64,000 nucleotides of DNA. Source: Datnioides undecimradiatus. Lineage: Eukaryota; Chordata; Actinopteri; Lobotiformes; Datnioididae. A program made the translations under genes and the position numbers. The notes below the pieces were generated by a model that saw only the letters and a list, made by a program, of their open reading frames with translations, was not told where the DNA came from and made no database searches. Each line of letters opens with the position of its first letter. The stretch's first letter is position 1. Positions 12,499-25,300 of the stretch are shown piece after piece. The stretch is from positions 12,165,861-12,229,860 of the forward strand of contig WARS01000015.1 in NCBI GenBank assembly GCA_008933995.1, written 5' to 3'.

Positions 12499-13880
12499 CT
12501 AAGACATGGCTAGAGATATCCAGATCATGGGAATGAAGAGAAAGCGCAGCACTTCCAAAGTAGAACCCCTGCCTTTGATGCACTGGGTGTCTGATTTGGG
12601 CTTTTTGGAACACTTCTTTTTCTTTTTGTTTGATGCTGTAGATGATTCCAGATTGTCTATAAGTTCAGGGTTTAGATTTTCCAAGGACTTTTCCAGGGTG
12701 TTGGACAAGGTTCCCAGTGGCCCATCATTCTGCTTGTTCTGGGTCTCATTTTTCGTTCGTTCTGGCTCCTTATATTTAGTCTTAGACATGTTCTCCTTTT
12801 CCTTAAGGGGGTTGTTTGTGATTTGGCGGCTTTTGCCAGACAGGATGGAGGACTTGTCGTTATCTCCAAGGCAACACCTGGGGATGGTGTCCCCAAGAGG
12901 ATTTTCAGTGGAAGAAAACTTCCCAGATTGTGCCTTGGAGCTGAAGAGATTGGTCTGGATTTGAGGTGTTTCCACACAGCCCTCCAAGTCTTCACTTTTC
13001 AGTCGTTTCAGGTCCTTTCCTGCCAGGAACTCAGGAACATTGCACTCCAACTCAGAGCTGGAGCCTTTGAAACGTTTGAACCAGTCCCACAAGGTCCTCG
13101 CCCGGCAGTCACAGATCCACTGGTTGCCATTTAAACGTAAGTACTGAAGAGTCACCAGTGGGTCCATGGTCTCCCCTGTCAAGACAGTAAGGTTGTTGAA
13201 GAACAAGAACAGGGACTTCAGCTTACCAAGATCACTAAAAGCCCTTGGCTGGACATAGATAACACGGTTCTGGTGTAGCAGCAGCCGGTCCAGATTGATT
13301 AACCCTCGAAACATGTTGTCTGTTACTATCTTGATTTTGTTATTGTGCAGGTAGAGATAGGTGAGGTTGGCAAGGTCCAGAAAAGTGTCATCATGCAGGG
13401 TTAGAATGTTATTGTCCTGCAGGTAAAGGTACTGTAGGGAGAACATTCCTCGGAAAACCCCGACAGGGAGCTCTGACAGGCCACACCTATGCAGGTGGAG
13501 GGTGTGCAGCTTAGTTAAGCCCCGGAAGGCTGTAGGGCTAATGGTGCGGAGGTTGCTGTTGTCTCCGATGTCCAATTCCTCCAGTTTTTCTAAGCCGTAG
13601 AAGGCTCCGGCCTCGATGTAGCTGATGTTGTTGGAGTAGAGCCAGAGAACAGTGAGATTGTGGCAAGAGCTGAAGCTGGTGGATCTCACCACTGTTAGCT
13701 TGTTGCTCTGGAGAAATATCCGCTGGCTCCGCACAGGGATCTCAGTCGGTATGGAAAACAGTCCTTGTTGTTGGCAGGCCACAGTGGGCCTGGGCTCACT
13801 ATAGCACACACACTTGGCAGGGCAGCTGTCAGTTTGAGGCACAAGGTTCAGCCACATCACCAGAAACAGGAGTCGCCCCC
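12499..13880 (-). CDS. rtn4r: rtn4r exon 2 (coding part): Nogo-66 receptor, residues 8-467
   Basis: This exon encodes nearly all of reticulon 4 receptor, in mammals a GPI-anchored neuronal surface receptor for myelin inhibitors (Nogo-66, MAG, OMgp) that signals through co-receptors to restrain axon growth. Joined to exon 1 it gives 467 residues; human RTN4R has 473. Signal peptide about 1-26; LRRNT with Cys27, 31, 33, 43; eight LRRs about 58-248; LRRCT about 260-311 with Cys264, 266, 287, 309. By eye the ectodomain aligns without gaps to the human protein from Cys27 to Cys309. A stalk follows with a Cys-Cys pair at 343-344, a five-lysine run at 426-430 and a hydrophobic tail at about 449-467, fitting GPI addition near 444-447. 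NXS/T sequons include Asn82, Asn92 and Asn179. The Cys pair and the CSKK..C stalk motif favour RTN4R over RTN4RL1/RTN4RL2. The stop is TAG at 12499-12501. The frame is open from the acceptor, so the ATG at 13857 lies inside the signal peptide and is not the true start. Confidence 0.96.
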
Positions 13881-13881
13881 C

Positions 13882-13927
13882 TACAGAGACAGAAAGGGGG
13901 AAAAAAAAAACATCAGTGGATTAGTAA
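13882..13927 (-). other. rtn4r: rtn4r intron 1 branch point and polypyrimidine tract
   Basis: On the minus strand a near-consensus branch sequence TACTAAT (13926-13920) is followed by a run of ten T, then CCCCC and TTTCTGTCTCTG before the terminal TAG. The likely branch adenine at 13921 is about 40 nt from the acceptor AG. This supports 13880 as the first base of exon 2. Confidence 0.82.
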
Positions 13928-16900
13928 ATAATGTATGTAAATATTAAAAGCCACAGTTCTAATATAGTCGTGGAAATCTGTAGAAATAGATGAATTCAGG
14001 TCAGAATGTAATATGCATAAACCTTTGAAAGAAGACCCTACATTTTAATCAGACAACATAATTGGAGAATCAGTTTGACACAGAGAATGCGGATGGCTCT
14101 CATAGTGCAGATGAGGTGGATTATTAATATTTTTTTCTCTATTCATATGTCTGGAAAATACATTTTTGATAACATTAAGGATGCCACTGTATGAGCAATA
14201 TTCAATATGCACAAGTTAATCCAATGACACTGCACACGTCATTAAATTACATAACCAACAAAATCCTAAACATTTTCTTGCACAAAGTGTAACATTCAGC
14301 ACATTACTACAGAATAGGGAATCCTCTTCACGACAGTGATTCATCATGTATTTTAATAGTGATGTTATTTGGATCAGGGGACATGTCTCCTCCCTGCTGC
14401 CTCAGCTGATGTGAAGACTTAGGGCTGAGGAGAGTCCTGTGTAGGCAGGCTCATTTAAAACTGGGTGTGTGGCTTTTACGTGGAATTAGCTTGCTCTAAT
14501 AGGGCGGACATAACTAATGGTGTTTCAGCGTTCCTGAGGTTGACATTTAGCCTGACGCTGGGAGATAAGCTTTCATGCCAGGCTAAGAGATTGATGCCTG
14601 GGGCCAAGGTGGAAAGAGGGCTACAGATGCCCTGCTAGAGTTTCCACTGTGCAGCCATGACTGAAGCATTTTTTTCTAAGTGCAGCATGAAGATGAGATA
14701 TACAGGAGGAATAGTAGCACTCAGAGCAAGGCTTGTAAAGATCCCTGTATGTGTTTGCCCTGAAGGCAGCCATGTTTAAAATAAGGTGTATCCCGCATTT
14801 GCTTGCATTAATTATTTCTGCTTGTCTGCCATGGTGCAGATCAGCTTGCTCCACAGCACCACGTTAAGTGAAATGGGCTGGATTACACACATGTGAATGA
14901 TCACTTCTGACATTACGCTGCTGTAGGTACAGCTGAGATAAAAAAAAAAAAATACAGCACATCTATTGGGGCTCACTCATTCCTTCATGTAGAGATGATG
15001 GTGTCAAAGTGTCACAGACATGTCTCGTATCAGCATATAATGGCAGGTAGTCCTCCAAATCTCTGAATCCTCTTTTGTGCCTGTCCTGACTGAGGATTTC
15101 CAATCTCTGCTTCCATGCGCATGTGAGGAATCCCAGGTTTGCAGGCATGACAGGTAGTGAGGCTCTGGAAAAATGTATGAGCCTTAGCCAGCCCTCCCTC
15201 CATTCCCACTCTCCCTCTTCTCATTCCCCTGCAATGTGTTGTGGTGCAGCTCATCTCTGGACCTTGTTAAACGGAGCTCTGGTGTGGCCTGACAGCAGCC
15301 CTCTGCTGCACTTTCCTTCCAATCTCCCTGCTCAGCCGTCAGACTGCCACCGGAAAGCTGTCAAGACTTTCCACTCTTTCTGCATCGCAGCACTTTTCCC
15401 TCAGCACTGCCTAACAATAGCAATATTTTATCGCGCAGCACGCTTCGTGTATCTCCTCTGCCGTCTTCATTTTTTCCCCCTGTGCTGTCTATTCATTAAC
15501 AGGCTATTTCCACCCACGCGTTGCATGTCAAAGCCTGGTTTCCGCAGCTCTCGGCATAATATGTCTTGTCTTTGTTAGCATCTGTTGAATGACAGCATAA
15601 GCCCCGCAATGTCATCAACTCCGTCCCAATTATTTTTGGCTCGCTAACAGCATCTTCACATCTGCACCACACTGATTGCATTACCATATGATACAAACAT
15701 AAATCCCAGTTCATGGCTGTCTGACATCTTTGTGCAATGTTACTCTTTTATAAACTCATTTCTGAATAACCTCTGCGTGACTTCACGGTCAGACTTCTCA
15801 CCTTTTGCTCCAGAGACTCCTGTGCTGTGTTCACACTACTGACCGGTCAACAATGCCGGTCGTTCCCCCTTTTTATTTTCATCTCTACTTTGTTGTCTTC
15901 ACTTCAGATCTAAACTGTAGCAAAGACTACACCAAAAGGAGTTAATGTTTAGCTGTTTGTTCTCACAGCTGTTGACACAAACTCTAATATCTGAAAATAT
16001 AGCATCAAGGATTTTGGTTAAAAAAAAAAAAAATCCATTCCTTATCGTCTCTTGCAGCTTTGGTTTCAACACTTAATCTTCCCCTATCTGCTGTGTCAAA
16101 ACAAGGCCCCAAGCACTGCCTTCGCATTTCAGACCCTGCCAGTGCCCTCTCTTCTGAGAGCTTTATTATTGTACAGTAGCAATCATCACTCTGTTTAAGA
16201 GCAGACAAGCCTCTTTGTTTCCTCCTAACTGACACTGTTGCCCCCTTAGCTTTGAGAAGAGTACATCACTTCACATGCTCCCTCTCCTCCAAGACAAATA
16301 CTTGTATTTACAATAGGAACCTGGCAATATGAAGCTGGTTAATAACTGGTGATATAACCTTCCTTCTTTGCTAAACAAATTCTCCCAAATCATGTGGTGT
16401 TACTGAAGACACTCTGTTTAGGACATTCAATATGGGATGATATTGGTCTCTCAGTATCCTTTGCTTGGAGGTGAATGGTTTTATTCTGCCAGCATCAGAC
16501 AGGACAATCTGAAAGAACTGCTATTAAAGGATTTAATTAGTATGGATTTCAGAAGAGTTTTGTCCCATTGTGAAAAAGAAAAAAAAAGTACTGTGAGGAA
16601 AAAAAACCTGAAACATAAAAATAAAATAATATCAGCTAACTCAAACTTCAGTTCTCAGCCAGAGGACACTACATTCAGTTACCAAACAGAGAGATGCCCA
16701 CAGGGGTGGTGTGAGTGGGCAGAGACAGCTTTGTTTACTTATTGTATGAATGCATCACTTAGCCAGACTCCTCGCTCATTTGCATAAGTCCCTGGCATGT
16801 TTAGCACTCCAAAAAAAAACCTCTCGCCTTTATCTTATTGTAAAAGTTCAACATGTATTTAAATGTGTCTGCATGCTCTGAAACCTGTAATGAACACAGA

Positions 16901-18789
16901 GGGCACATCGGGACAGCACATTCAGAGGGCCTCCGATTCATCACGGTGGCTTTACTTTGAAGGGCTGGGGGATTGGGCAGGGACGGCTAACATGACAGTC
17001 TTATCCCCTTGGCCCGGAGTGGAAGTGATGTCTCTGTCAGAAATGAATCACAGCAGCTCTCCAGAGGGACCTCCTGGCCTCTTTCTGAAATCATACATTA
17101 TTGTGTTGCTCAGAGGCAGGCCTGCATTTAATATAGTCATGATCCTCCTCTCTAAGGTCATGTATCTTGTGTGAATCCCTCCATGCATACATAAATTGTT
17201 TTTATATCATGTTGAAAGGAATAACTTAGAGAAACTGCATAGGATATGACGGTTGTATGAAGCCCAAATTTGGCACAGCCAAGGCAGCTACTATAAATGA
17301 CTTTGTAAGCCGAGAGTAATAAAGGGCAATAACTCGGTGCAACACAGAGTTACAAAGAAACAAATTTCTTATGAGGAGTAAACACAAAAATATGAGGATT
17401 ATATTCCTATACTAGGAAAAGTTTCTGCACGTTGACTCTTAATTTCTCAAGATCTCAAGGACCGGAATTCCAGCTTTACACCTTTCCCAGTTTGGGATTT
17501 ATACCTAACTTAAACACAAAGGTGACGGGGGACTCACATTTTTGTTTTGTATTTTGTCTACTGAAACTTTTTGTTAAGCACTTTCTTAAATCTTTGCCTC
17601 TACTTTCACTCATGTAGAGTTTTGGATAAAGTACTGCATTTGGATAGGCGAGAATTACAGTGTAGCCTACAGTTACACTGTCATGGCAGACCAGGAGAAT
17701 ATTCCATTTAAGTTTGCTTTGAACCTCTTTTTCCCTCATAAGCCTGTGAAAAAAGTTTTATTATAGGGAGGAAATGGTCTTCACTTTCAAGAGCATCACT
17801 GAATGGCAGAGGGGTTGGTTGGTGGGGCATATTCGCGTGTGAAAAGGTTGTGATCAGAAGGCCACATTGGCTCTTTTATGGCTACTGTATTTACCCTGTC
17901 ACAGAGAGTGTTATGTTCAAAAGAGCTACTTTTCTTCTTTTGCTCAGTTTTCAGCACAATTATTTTTACTTCTAGGTCAAGTAAGATTTCTTCACTTGTA
18001 CATTCCAGGACTTTTTCAACCTTGTGCCATCGAACTTCACTTCCTCTTGGAATGAAAGAGCACACAACCACTCGCTTTTTTCATTTAAATAATAAGTGAA
18101 TTTAGTGTTTATTGTTGAAGAAGTTGCCCATATTTTTGTTTTCACACTGTGGACACGATTCGTCTTCAGCCCACTTCATTAAAGAGTGCGTACACACACA
18201 CATTGCAAATACACAGATGAGCACACAAAGACAGATTTGTGCTTGCCCTTACAACATTGATGAACCAGATGCCATGATCTTAAATAAAGATGCACACATC
18301 AGATTAAACAGGTTATTTAGGACATGATGGACCAGAGAGTCGAGCTGGAGTCCCTTGGCTAACCATGGAGTGTTGCAGGGGCATGAGCGGCGGCTTCAGC
18401 ATGCAGACGAGGACACAATTAGAAGATGAACAGGGGGGACAGATGAGGTCCTGTTTGACACACATCTGACACAGCACTTGCCCAAGCAGATGGCTCATGA
18501 ATAACTGAGGGAACCGGAGGTCGGCAGGCAGAAGGAAAAACAGAGCCACACTGTTTGTGTATGTGTGTTTGTGTGGGAAAAGAGGGTCTATGTAGATCTG
18601 TATGCATGTGTGTGAACATGTGTGCACATACGTGGAAGTCGCCTCTCATCCACGAGAAAGATGAAATCAATAGTAGTACACATACAGTGAATACTCATGC
18701 TTTGGCATAACTGCAGTAGGCAGATAGGTTGTCATATGACACTACTGAGAACTGACAGCAGTAACAATAGGCAGTCGGCTGGCAATATC

Positions 18790-18970
18790 CTGACAGTGAG
18801 AGAATGAGCTTGCAATCAGAGGGCTGTCGGATCGAATCCCTGCTCAGCCTGCAAACAATTGGAAGATAAAGTGGAAGTGGAGAGTTCTCCCTTTCAACGA
18901 CTGCTATCAAATTACCATCGACCCTTGAGTGATGCACTGACCTCGCAGCTGCTCAGACCCTCACTCAGCA
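18790..18970 (+). mobile_element. tRNA-derived SINE fragment
   Basis: An RNA polymerase III B-box-like sequence, GGATCGAATCC (18829-18839), follows a degraded A-box region (about 18791-18806). The body carries the phrase ACCCTTGAGTGATGCACTGA, close to the CCCTTGAGCAAGGCACT signature of common fish tRNA-SINEs. The 3' end is unclear and merges into the MITE copy at 19044. It is a single old copy inside rtn4r intron 1. Confidence 0.55.
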
Positions 18971-19043
18971 AGATATCAGTCCACACAGTATCAACCTCAA
19001 CCTCAACAAGCTGTTGCTACAATGAACAGCGATAGACAGTAAC

Positions 19044-19326
19044 TTCATAAAGTAACTTTACTCAAGTACTATACTTAAGTACAAATTTGAAGTGCATGTA
19101 CCATGATTTTATTCCGCAGTCCATAGCCAAATATTGATCTTTCTGCTTCACTCTAAGAGGTTTTATTCAGTTGCTTATATTTTACAAACTGCGTCATCAC
19201 CTTATAGGATATGAACCATTGTAAAAGATTAATTTTATAGGTTAAAGGTAATAGAATCATTTATGTGAAAATGACATTTCTTATGTGTAATGAGGTATTT
19301 TACATTGTGGTATTCAATTAAGATTA
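19044..19326 (+). mobile_element. Degenerate fish MITE (ACTTTACTCAAGTAC family)
   Basis: The left end contains ACTTTACTCAAGTACTATAC and TTAAGTACAAATTTGA. The right end contains AATGAGGTATTTTACATTGTGGTATT. Both are hallmarks of a very common non-coding fish element, recognised from memory, that is built from repeated AAGTAC/CAAGTA motifs. The terminal CAGTGGTGG repeats are lost. It lies next to the SINE fragment, so this part of the intron is a small repeat cluster. Confidence 0.6.
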
Positions 19327-22300
19327 CACTGATTTAGTATGACACTCTTATTAAATTTGCAGCAAATTGCTGAGAAAGATTGAAGATGTAGTCAAAATCA
19401 ATGTAGCAGAGGCTGAAATATTCTGACTTTTAGTCCCTAGGTCAAACCCCTAGAAACGATTGATCTCACACTTGCTACTGCTAATCAATAACCATCCTTT
19501 AATTGCCCTTCCTGCCTGGTAAATCCTCATGTCTCTCAAACCTTATGACCATTTCTATTGAAGACTTTTAGTTACAAATTTTTGTTGTCCAGAGCCAAGA
19601 CTGAGATACCCAAAGGGTGTCACCTGAATGATTTTCTCAGACAAAGCACCACCAGAACCACAGAAAACATCATTTAGCCTGTTTTCACAGGCTGTGTAGT
19701 ACTTCTCATGACTATTAAATAGCTTATGAGATGTGCAATGGGTGAAGTGGCCCTTTAAGTAAAGGATAGACACATGTTTTATCACTGATAGCATATAGGG
19801 ACAACACTCCTGCAGCTATCAATCAACATAATTGCTAAAATGACAACGGTTTTTCAGTTGCATTTAAAGATGGCTGAAAAAGAGTTAGGTATGCTTAAAT
19901 GCCACTACAGTGGATTAATTGTAGTGTGGTGGCATTGAGCCACCGGATTAGGGGGCAAAAATGGCACATTGCTCACAACTCTATTGTATAGTTGGCAGCA
20001 AACCAAGTCGCCCTCAGTGCTGCTACAGCTCACTATGAAATGTTCCACGGAAGGCATTGGGAGTCAAGTCTACCCGTGAGGTTTTGGAGAATGGCTCAAA
20101 TCCAGCTTTAAACCCGCCTCCACATGTCACAGACATGGGCAATTTTCACATGTGAAACCATGTAAAATGCATAATTCACATAATGTAAGCTGAAAATAAT
20201 GCAGGCACCCGCCGAGCATGAGTGTGTGGGAGTGTCCAGATGCACTCTTCAAGCCACAGAGGAGCAGAAATTCGGAATGCCCTACTTTGGATTTTGTGCC
20301 GTGCGGGCTGCCAGTAATGCAGCCGAGCATTTTTGCTTAACAGAGTGTATAAGGCTTTATCTTATCTACACATGGCTGGAGAGAAAATAAATGAGGGTAG
20401 CTGCTACAGTACACGCCCCATGTGTCTTGGTGTTGCTTAGCTCTCAGGCAGACTTTAACACAGGTGTTAACAACATTTTAGCAGGCATCCTTTTTTTTTT
20501 TTTTTGTTTAAAAACAGTACGTGTTATCCTGCTCATACACTAAGAGGATTTGTTGTGAAAATCTATCCTGCAAAGAAATACACAACAATGAGGAAATAGC
20601 ATTATATCAGCTGGGACTCATACAATATCAAGCATCCCAGCAGAGTGCTTAACTGAACTGTAAGCTGTGTTTGCTCGGCCCTATTGTATTTTTGATTATG
20701 TTTTATAGTTTTGCCATATATTTTGATTTCCAGGATAAGTTAGGCTTTTTTGAATTGTTTGATACATATTTATACAAGGAAATTTGCTGTTTTAATAGAT
20801 GGGTGGTTTTCTTTGTGTGTCTGACAGTTTCTTTCTTTCCCACAGAAAGAATCAAATTTTTATATTTTTGTTATTTCTACTGATTAATTTTTCTCTCAAT
20901 TCCATTTTAACATCTTTTAGTTATGTCACTACACTTCCCAACATGCTTTGTGTGATGCAAACAAAAATTATTATGTAGCCTTGGACTGGTTGTGCGTTGT
21001 ATTTGAGTGTTGTGAATGTGTTTGCATTTAGCGATGCTGTTTTAGTCGTTAGCTAGCTGGATTTAATAAGAGATTTTAGTGGTATCATGTACATGCACTT
21101 GCATTTGACTAAGTTCTAACTCTGAGAACAAGGGTTGTATCATATTTGAATGAGGTCCTTACACATTTCATGATTCACCACTCCCAAAACTGCTCTCTCG
21201 TGCGGCACTGGGCTCTCAACAATTCTCTCACCAATATGAAATTGGTGAGAAGCCCTCACAGTTAATGTGCTGCACTGACATGAAAGCAAATGAGGCCTAA
21301 TGAATCACTGTTGTGTTATCTAAAAGGGATAACGGCCCCGGTAAATATTCGATGATAGCTTCAGATAATGCTATCACCTTCTCATGTGAAGTGTCAGCTG
21401 GAGAGGGAAAGAGCAGTGACAGCACCCACAGGCAGCCTCGTATATTTGGACATGCGAAGATGAGAAAACTCATTGAGGTGGTCTGAGCCGAGGACATGCT
21501 GTAATGAGTGGTTACACAGTTTGACGCTAGTTTGATGCTATTGTATTCTATGCCTACTTTGCTGTAGGCAAAACTATGGCCTATTCTCTTTTCCAGGCCT
21601 GGAAGTGGAGCGGCTGCAAACATTATACACTCCACATCTTTCTGACAGCTTCATTACTACAAAATTCCTGTGTTTGGCAGCGGCCCTCTTAGACTGGCAC
21701 TTGTTGTGCTTGTCGAAGAGAAACTAGCTCCAGATGAAGTGTTGTTTGTGTGGGTTACAATTGGGAGAAAAATACATCAAACAAGCACTTAATCTTTGAC
21801 CAGTCTAGACTAAACCAAAGTCATTCTTGGAGTAATCTATTTAGTTGGTTTGGAGAATTGCTGTGTAGGAAAGTCTAGCTGTAGGGGAAACCTAAAAGGA
21901 TTTTTTAAATCGCTGGCACCTTTCGCTGGCTGCTTTGTTCTTGACATGGTCTCTCTACTTAACCTTGGGAGGCCCTTGTGCCGAGGATAGAAACAATTGC
22001 AAGCATACACATTAGTCATTCCAAGGTTATGCATAGGTGAACGTACTGTACAGTACAGAGTGGTATTTTGAGTAGGCAGATTTCTCATTCAAATGAAAAT
22101 GCAATGAATGATACAGGTAGATCCACTGCCTGAGGCGAGAAGTGGTGAAAACGAGGCAGAGAATGCTTCACAAGACAAACCATTATTGACACTCCTTTTA
22201 CTGCCGTAATGTGTCATCTAAACTTCCTAAGGCTTCTCTAGTTTCGCAATATTGCACTCTGCTGGATTGGCCAGCTGACTATGCAGACCGGCAGCAAATG

Positions 22301-25300
22301 TGTCATATGCAATCACCTTAGACTGACTGAGACTGGGCAAGCCCAGAAAGATGTGCTTTATCCTGCGAGTGTGGCTTCAAAGAAGCGCAAACATCACTGA
22401 ACTCATCTTCACTAAAGTGGATACAATGCATACTAGGCCCATGTGTCATAGCAGGCAAAAACACACACGAACACAGATCCATTTGGTTCAAAAGATTTAA
22501 ACATGCAACAGCATCTGCTACAACAATCTCCACACAAGCAATTAAGCATGCATATGTTATTTGGGACATTTTTCAAAACTCTAGGGCAAAACAAAACAAA
22601 CAAACAAAAAATCAATCAAGACTGCGTTGCAACCTGCGTAAGTCAACTAGGTATTTAAAGGGTCTAAACTATAGATATTGTTTTGAACAATGGATCAAAT
22701 CACTACGTTGGCTATGTGAAATAGGTTGTTTGTTGTGAGGAACCCGCAGAATATAATCACCCATCTTAGCAATTCCCCTCAGCTCTCGGGAGCATTTTCA
22801 TTTCAGCTCAGTGTTTTGAGTTTTACCTCCCACATATTTAAAGCAGTAGGGCAGAACTTACAACAAAATGAATGGCTGTTACATTTCAGGCTTTGCCAAA
22901 CAAGTTCACACAATGCCCATTAAGCCTGTCACCCCAGGATAAATCTCTCTGTATATCACAGTATAGAGTTTTTAAATCTGCTGTGACATTCCCATGATGG
23001 CAAACTGGTAGTGATGTGTTATTAGTCAACCAGCAATGACTGGTTTACCAGAGCTGAAGGGGGAAAGCAACTGAAATGACAGAGCAGTGTACATCAAAAG
23101 GAGCACGGCAACAGCAAAAAGTCATAATCTTTAGTTAAAGGTGTTTGTGTAATTTGGTAAAAGATCAAGACAAAAGTTCTGCACTGCATATTTAATGAAT
23201 GAGCGCTCTCATTGGTGTAGTTTTGTGTTGTCAGCTAGTTTTAAGCTAAACTTTTAGCTTTATTTGACTACTGTGTTTTGTTTTTTAGGATGAATAATGA
23301 TGATTTCAGAATCATATTTTCAATAACCATTTTATCATATTTTCCTAGCTATCTAAGAAATGTTAATATTTAGTTGGTGCTGCTATCCTGCTCCTACCAC
23401 ACAGTCAAATAATAATAATTAGTATGTTAACTTGCTGTTGTGGACTTTGTACATCAAAGCTTGCTATCTGGGGTCTGATCCTTGGTGGTGAACCGTTGGA
23501 AGAAAATATGACATATGTATTCATTAAAACACCTGGTTGAACACAGTGAAGGCTCTTCCAGTTGGTATTGCAGTGTTATTTCTTCACAGTAGACAGATTG
23601 AGTGACATAGCTCACCATGAGATGACATGTTATACAGCACAGCGCTCATCAAGCTGTTATTTGTAATGCTAGCCACAGAGCAGCTCAGCTACTCCGTGGC
23701 ATATGGGAAAGTGTTCATTTGAAAGAGATGAAAGGGGAATCAGGCGGGATATACAGCCAGTGCCTTCCACAAGACAGGGACATTTTAATGACGTGTGAAT
23801 GACGGAGAGCGACTGGATCGACATCTAAGAGAGGGAAGTCGATGAGATCTCAAGAGGAAGAAGATGAATGAGGCAGATAATTGGGATGAGGTGCGCAGTC
23901 TGTGGTGACTGACCGGTTTGTTGTTGTGCGGCTGGTATTACCGTGGTCCGTTTCCTCACATCAGAATGCTTGCATGCTTAATCTCTCATATTTACAGCAT
24001 ATTCAGTTACTCCATCTCACACGACACATGCTCTCATGCACCATCTGATAAGGCAGCCATTAGTTATCCATTATCTCAAACAATGACTGTTTAATTCCTT
24101 TTTGGCCCATGTGCATGACTCATCAGACACGCAGTGAAAGGAATATAGAGACGCTAATGTGCCCACAAGCATCTGCGCAATTGCCAGAGGAGAAAGACAT
24201 CCTGAGACTAGCAGAAAATGAAAAGAATAAAATAAATAAATAAATTAGGTAGATCATTGTGTGAGCGTTAACTAATTCTGGCCAGCTTTCTTGTAGATCC
24301 ATCTATTTTGGATGTGTAGGCAGCCCTGGAGGCATGTTGACCTGAAAAAGACAAACCTCTCCCTTCCTTTCATCTTTTGAGTCAGTTCCTGAGTTCCTGC
24401 AAGCAAATGTATTAGGGCCAATAACACAAGGCCTACTTCTGCTGTTCTGCCCTGTAACAAGAACAGTGTTCTCAGCAGTGTTTCGCTCCCATCACATTGT
24501 TTGTTTGGGGTTTTTTTTTTTACAGGTCTTTCTTTCAAAAATAGTGCTGTCAACGGTATATGTTGGGATTTGTTGCGCAATGAAAACTACTGAAAACCTG
24601 GTAAATATTTGTGGAGGCTGCAATACTCTCTGTGAGCGTATGTAGGTGGATTTTTGACATTCGTGTGGTATAGCATCTCATATCTTCCTCTGCCTCCGCA
24701 TACATCTGATTCATTCTCTGTCCTGGACCTTCCACTTAAACCCAAAGCATGTGAAAACCGAAGCTTCGAAGCTGAATTTGGCCGTCTCTGTTGACTCAAC
24801 AGTGTTGGCTATATTATTAAAGCGCAGATGACTACGGAGACCTCTAAGCACACAATAAGGTTTTGATTCACTGCTGTGATTTAAAAGAGTAATTTTTCAG
24901 GATTGAAAAATCATTTTGATTGAAAATGAAACGGCACTGGAGTAGAAATACCACATTTGGTTCAAAATGAGGATGTGAATAACAAGAACACTCTTCTTTA
25001 TATGTAGAGCAAATGGGGAAAAAAAACTGGAACAGTTGAAAAATAAAGTAAGAGATAATCCGTGTTATGCTCAGAAGAGGGAGGACAAGCCAAAAAGAGA
25101 CATGGCAGCATAACTCTCAGCACTTTTATATCAAGGTTACAGAGCTTCTTGTCAGGAAAGGTGAACAAGCTTTCCAAACTTGACTTTCATCAACCGTTGC
25201 TTTGAATCCTGTTCAGAAGACGATAGCCATCTGCTCCTCTATTTTTCATATTTTTTGTTGTAAATGTCAAAGAATCCATAAGCAAGTTGGCAATCTTATC

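Noticed and set aside
12506-12964. 152-codon open frame on the plus strand opposite rtn4r exon 2
   Set aside because: It lies antisense to the low-complexity stalk coding region and is a shadow of the real frame.
24463-24480. AGAACAGTGTTCT as a glucocorticoid response element
   Set aside because: The half-sites are separated by one base rather than the required three.
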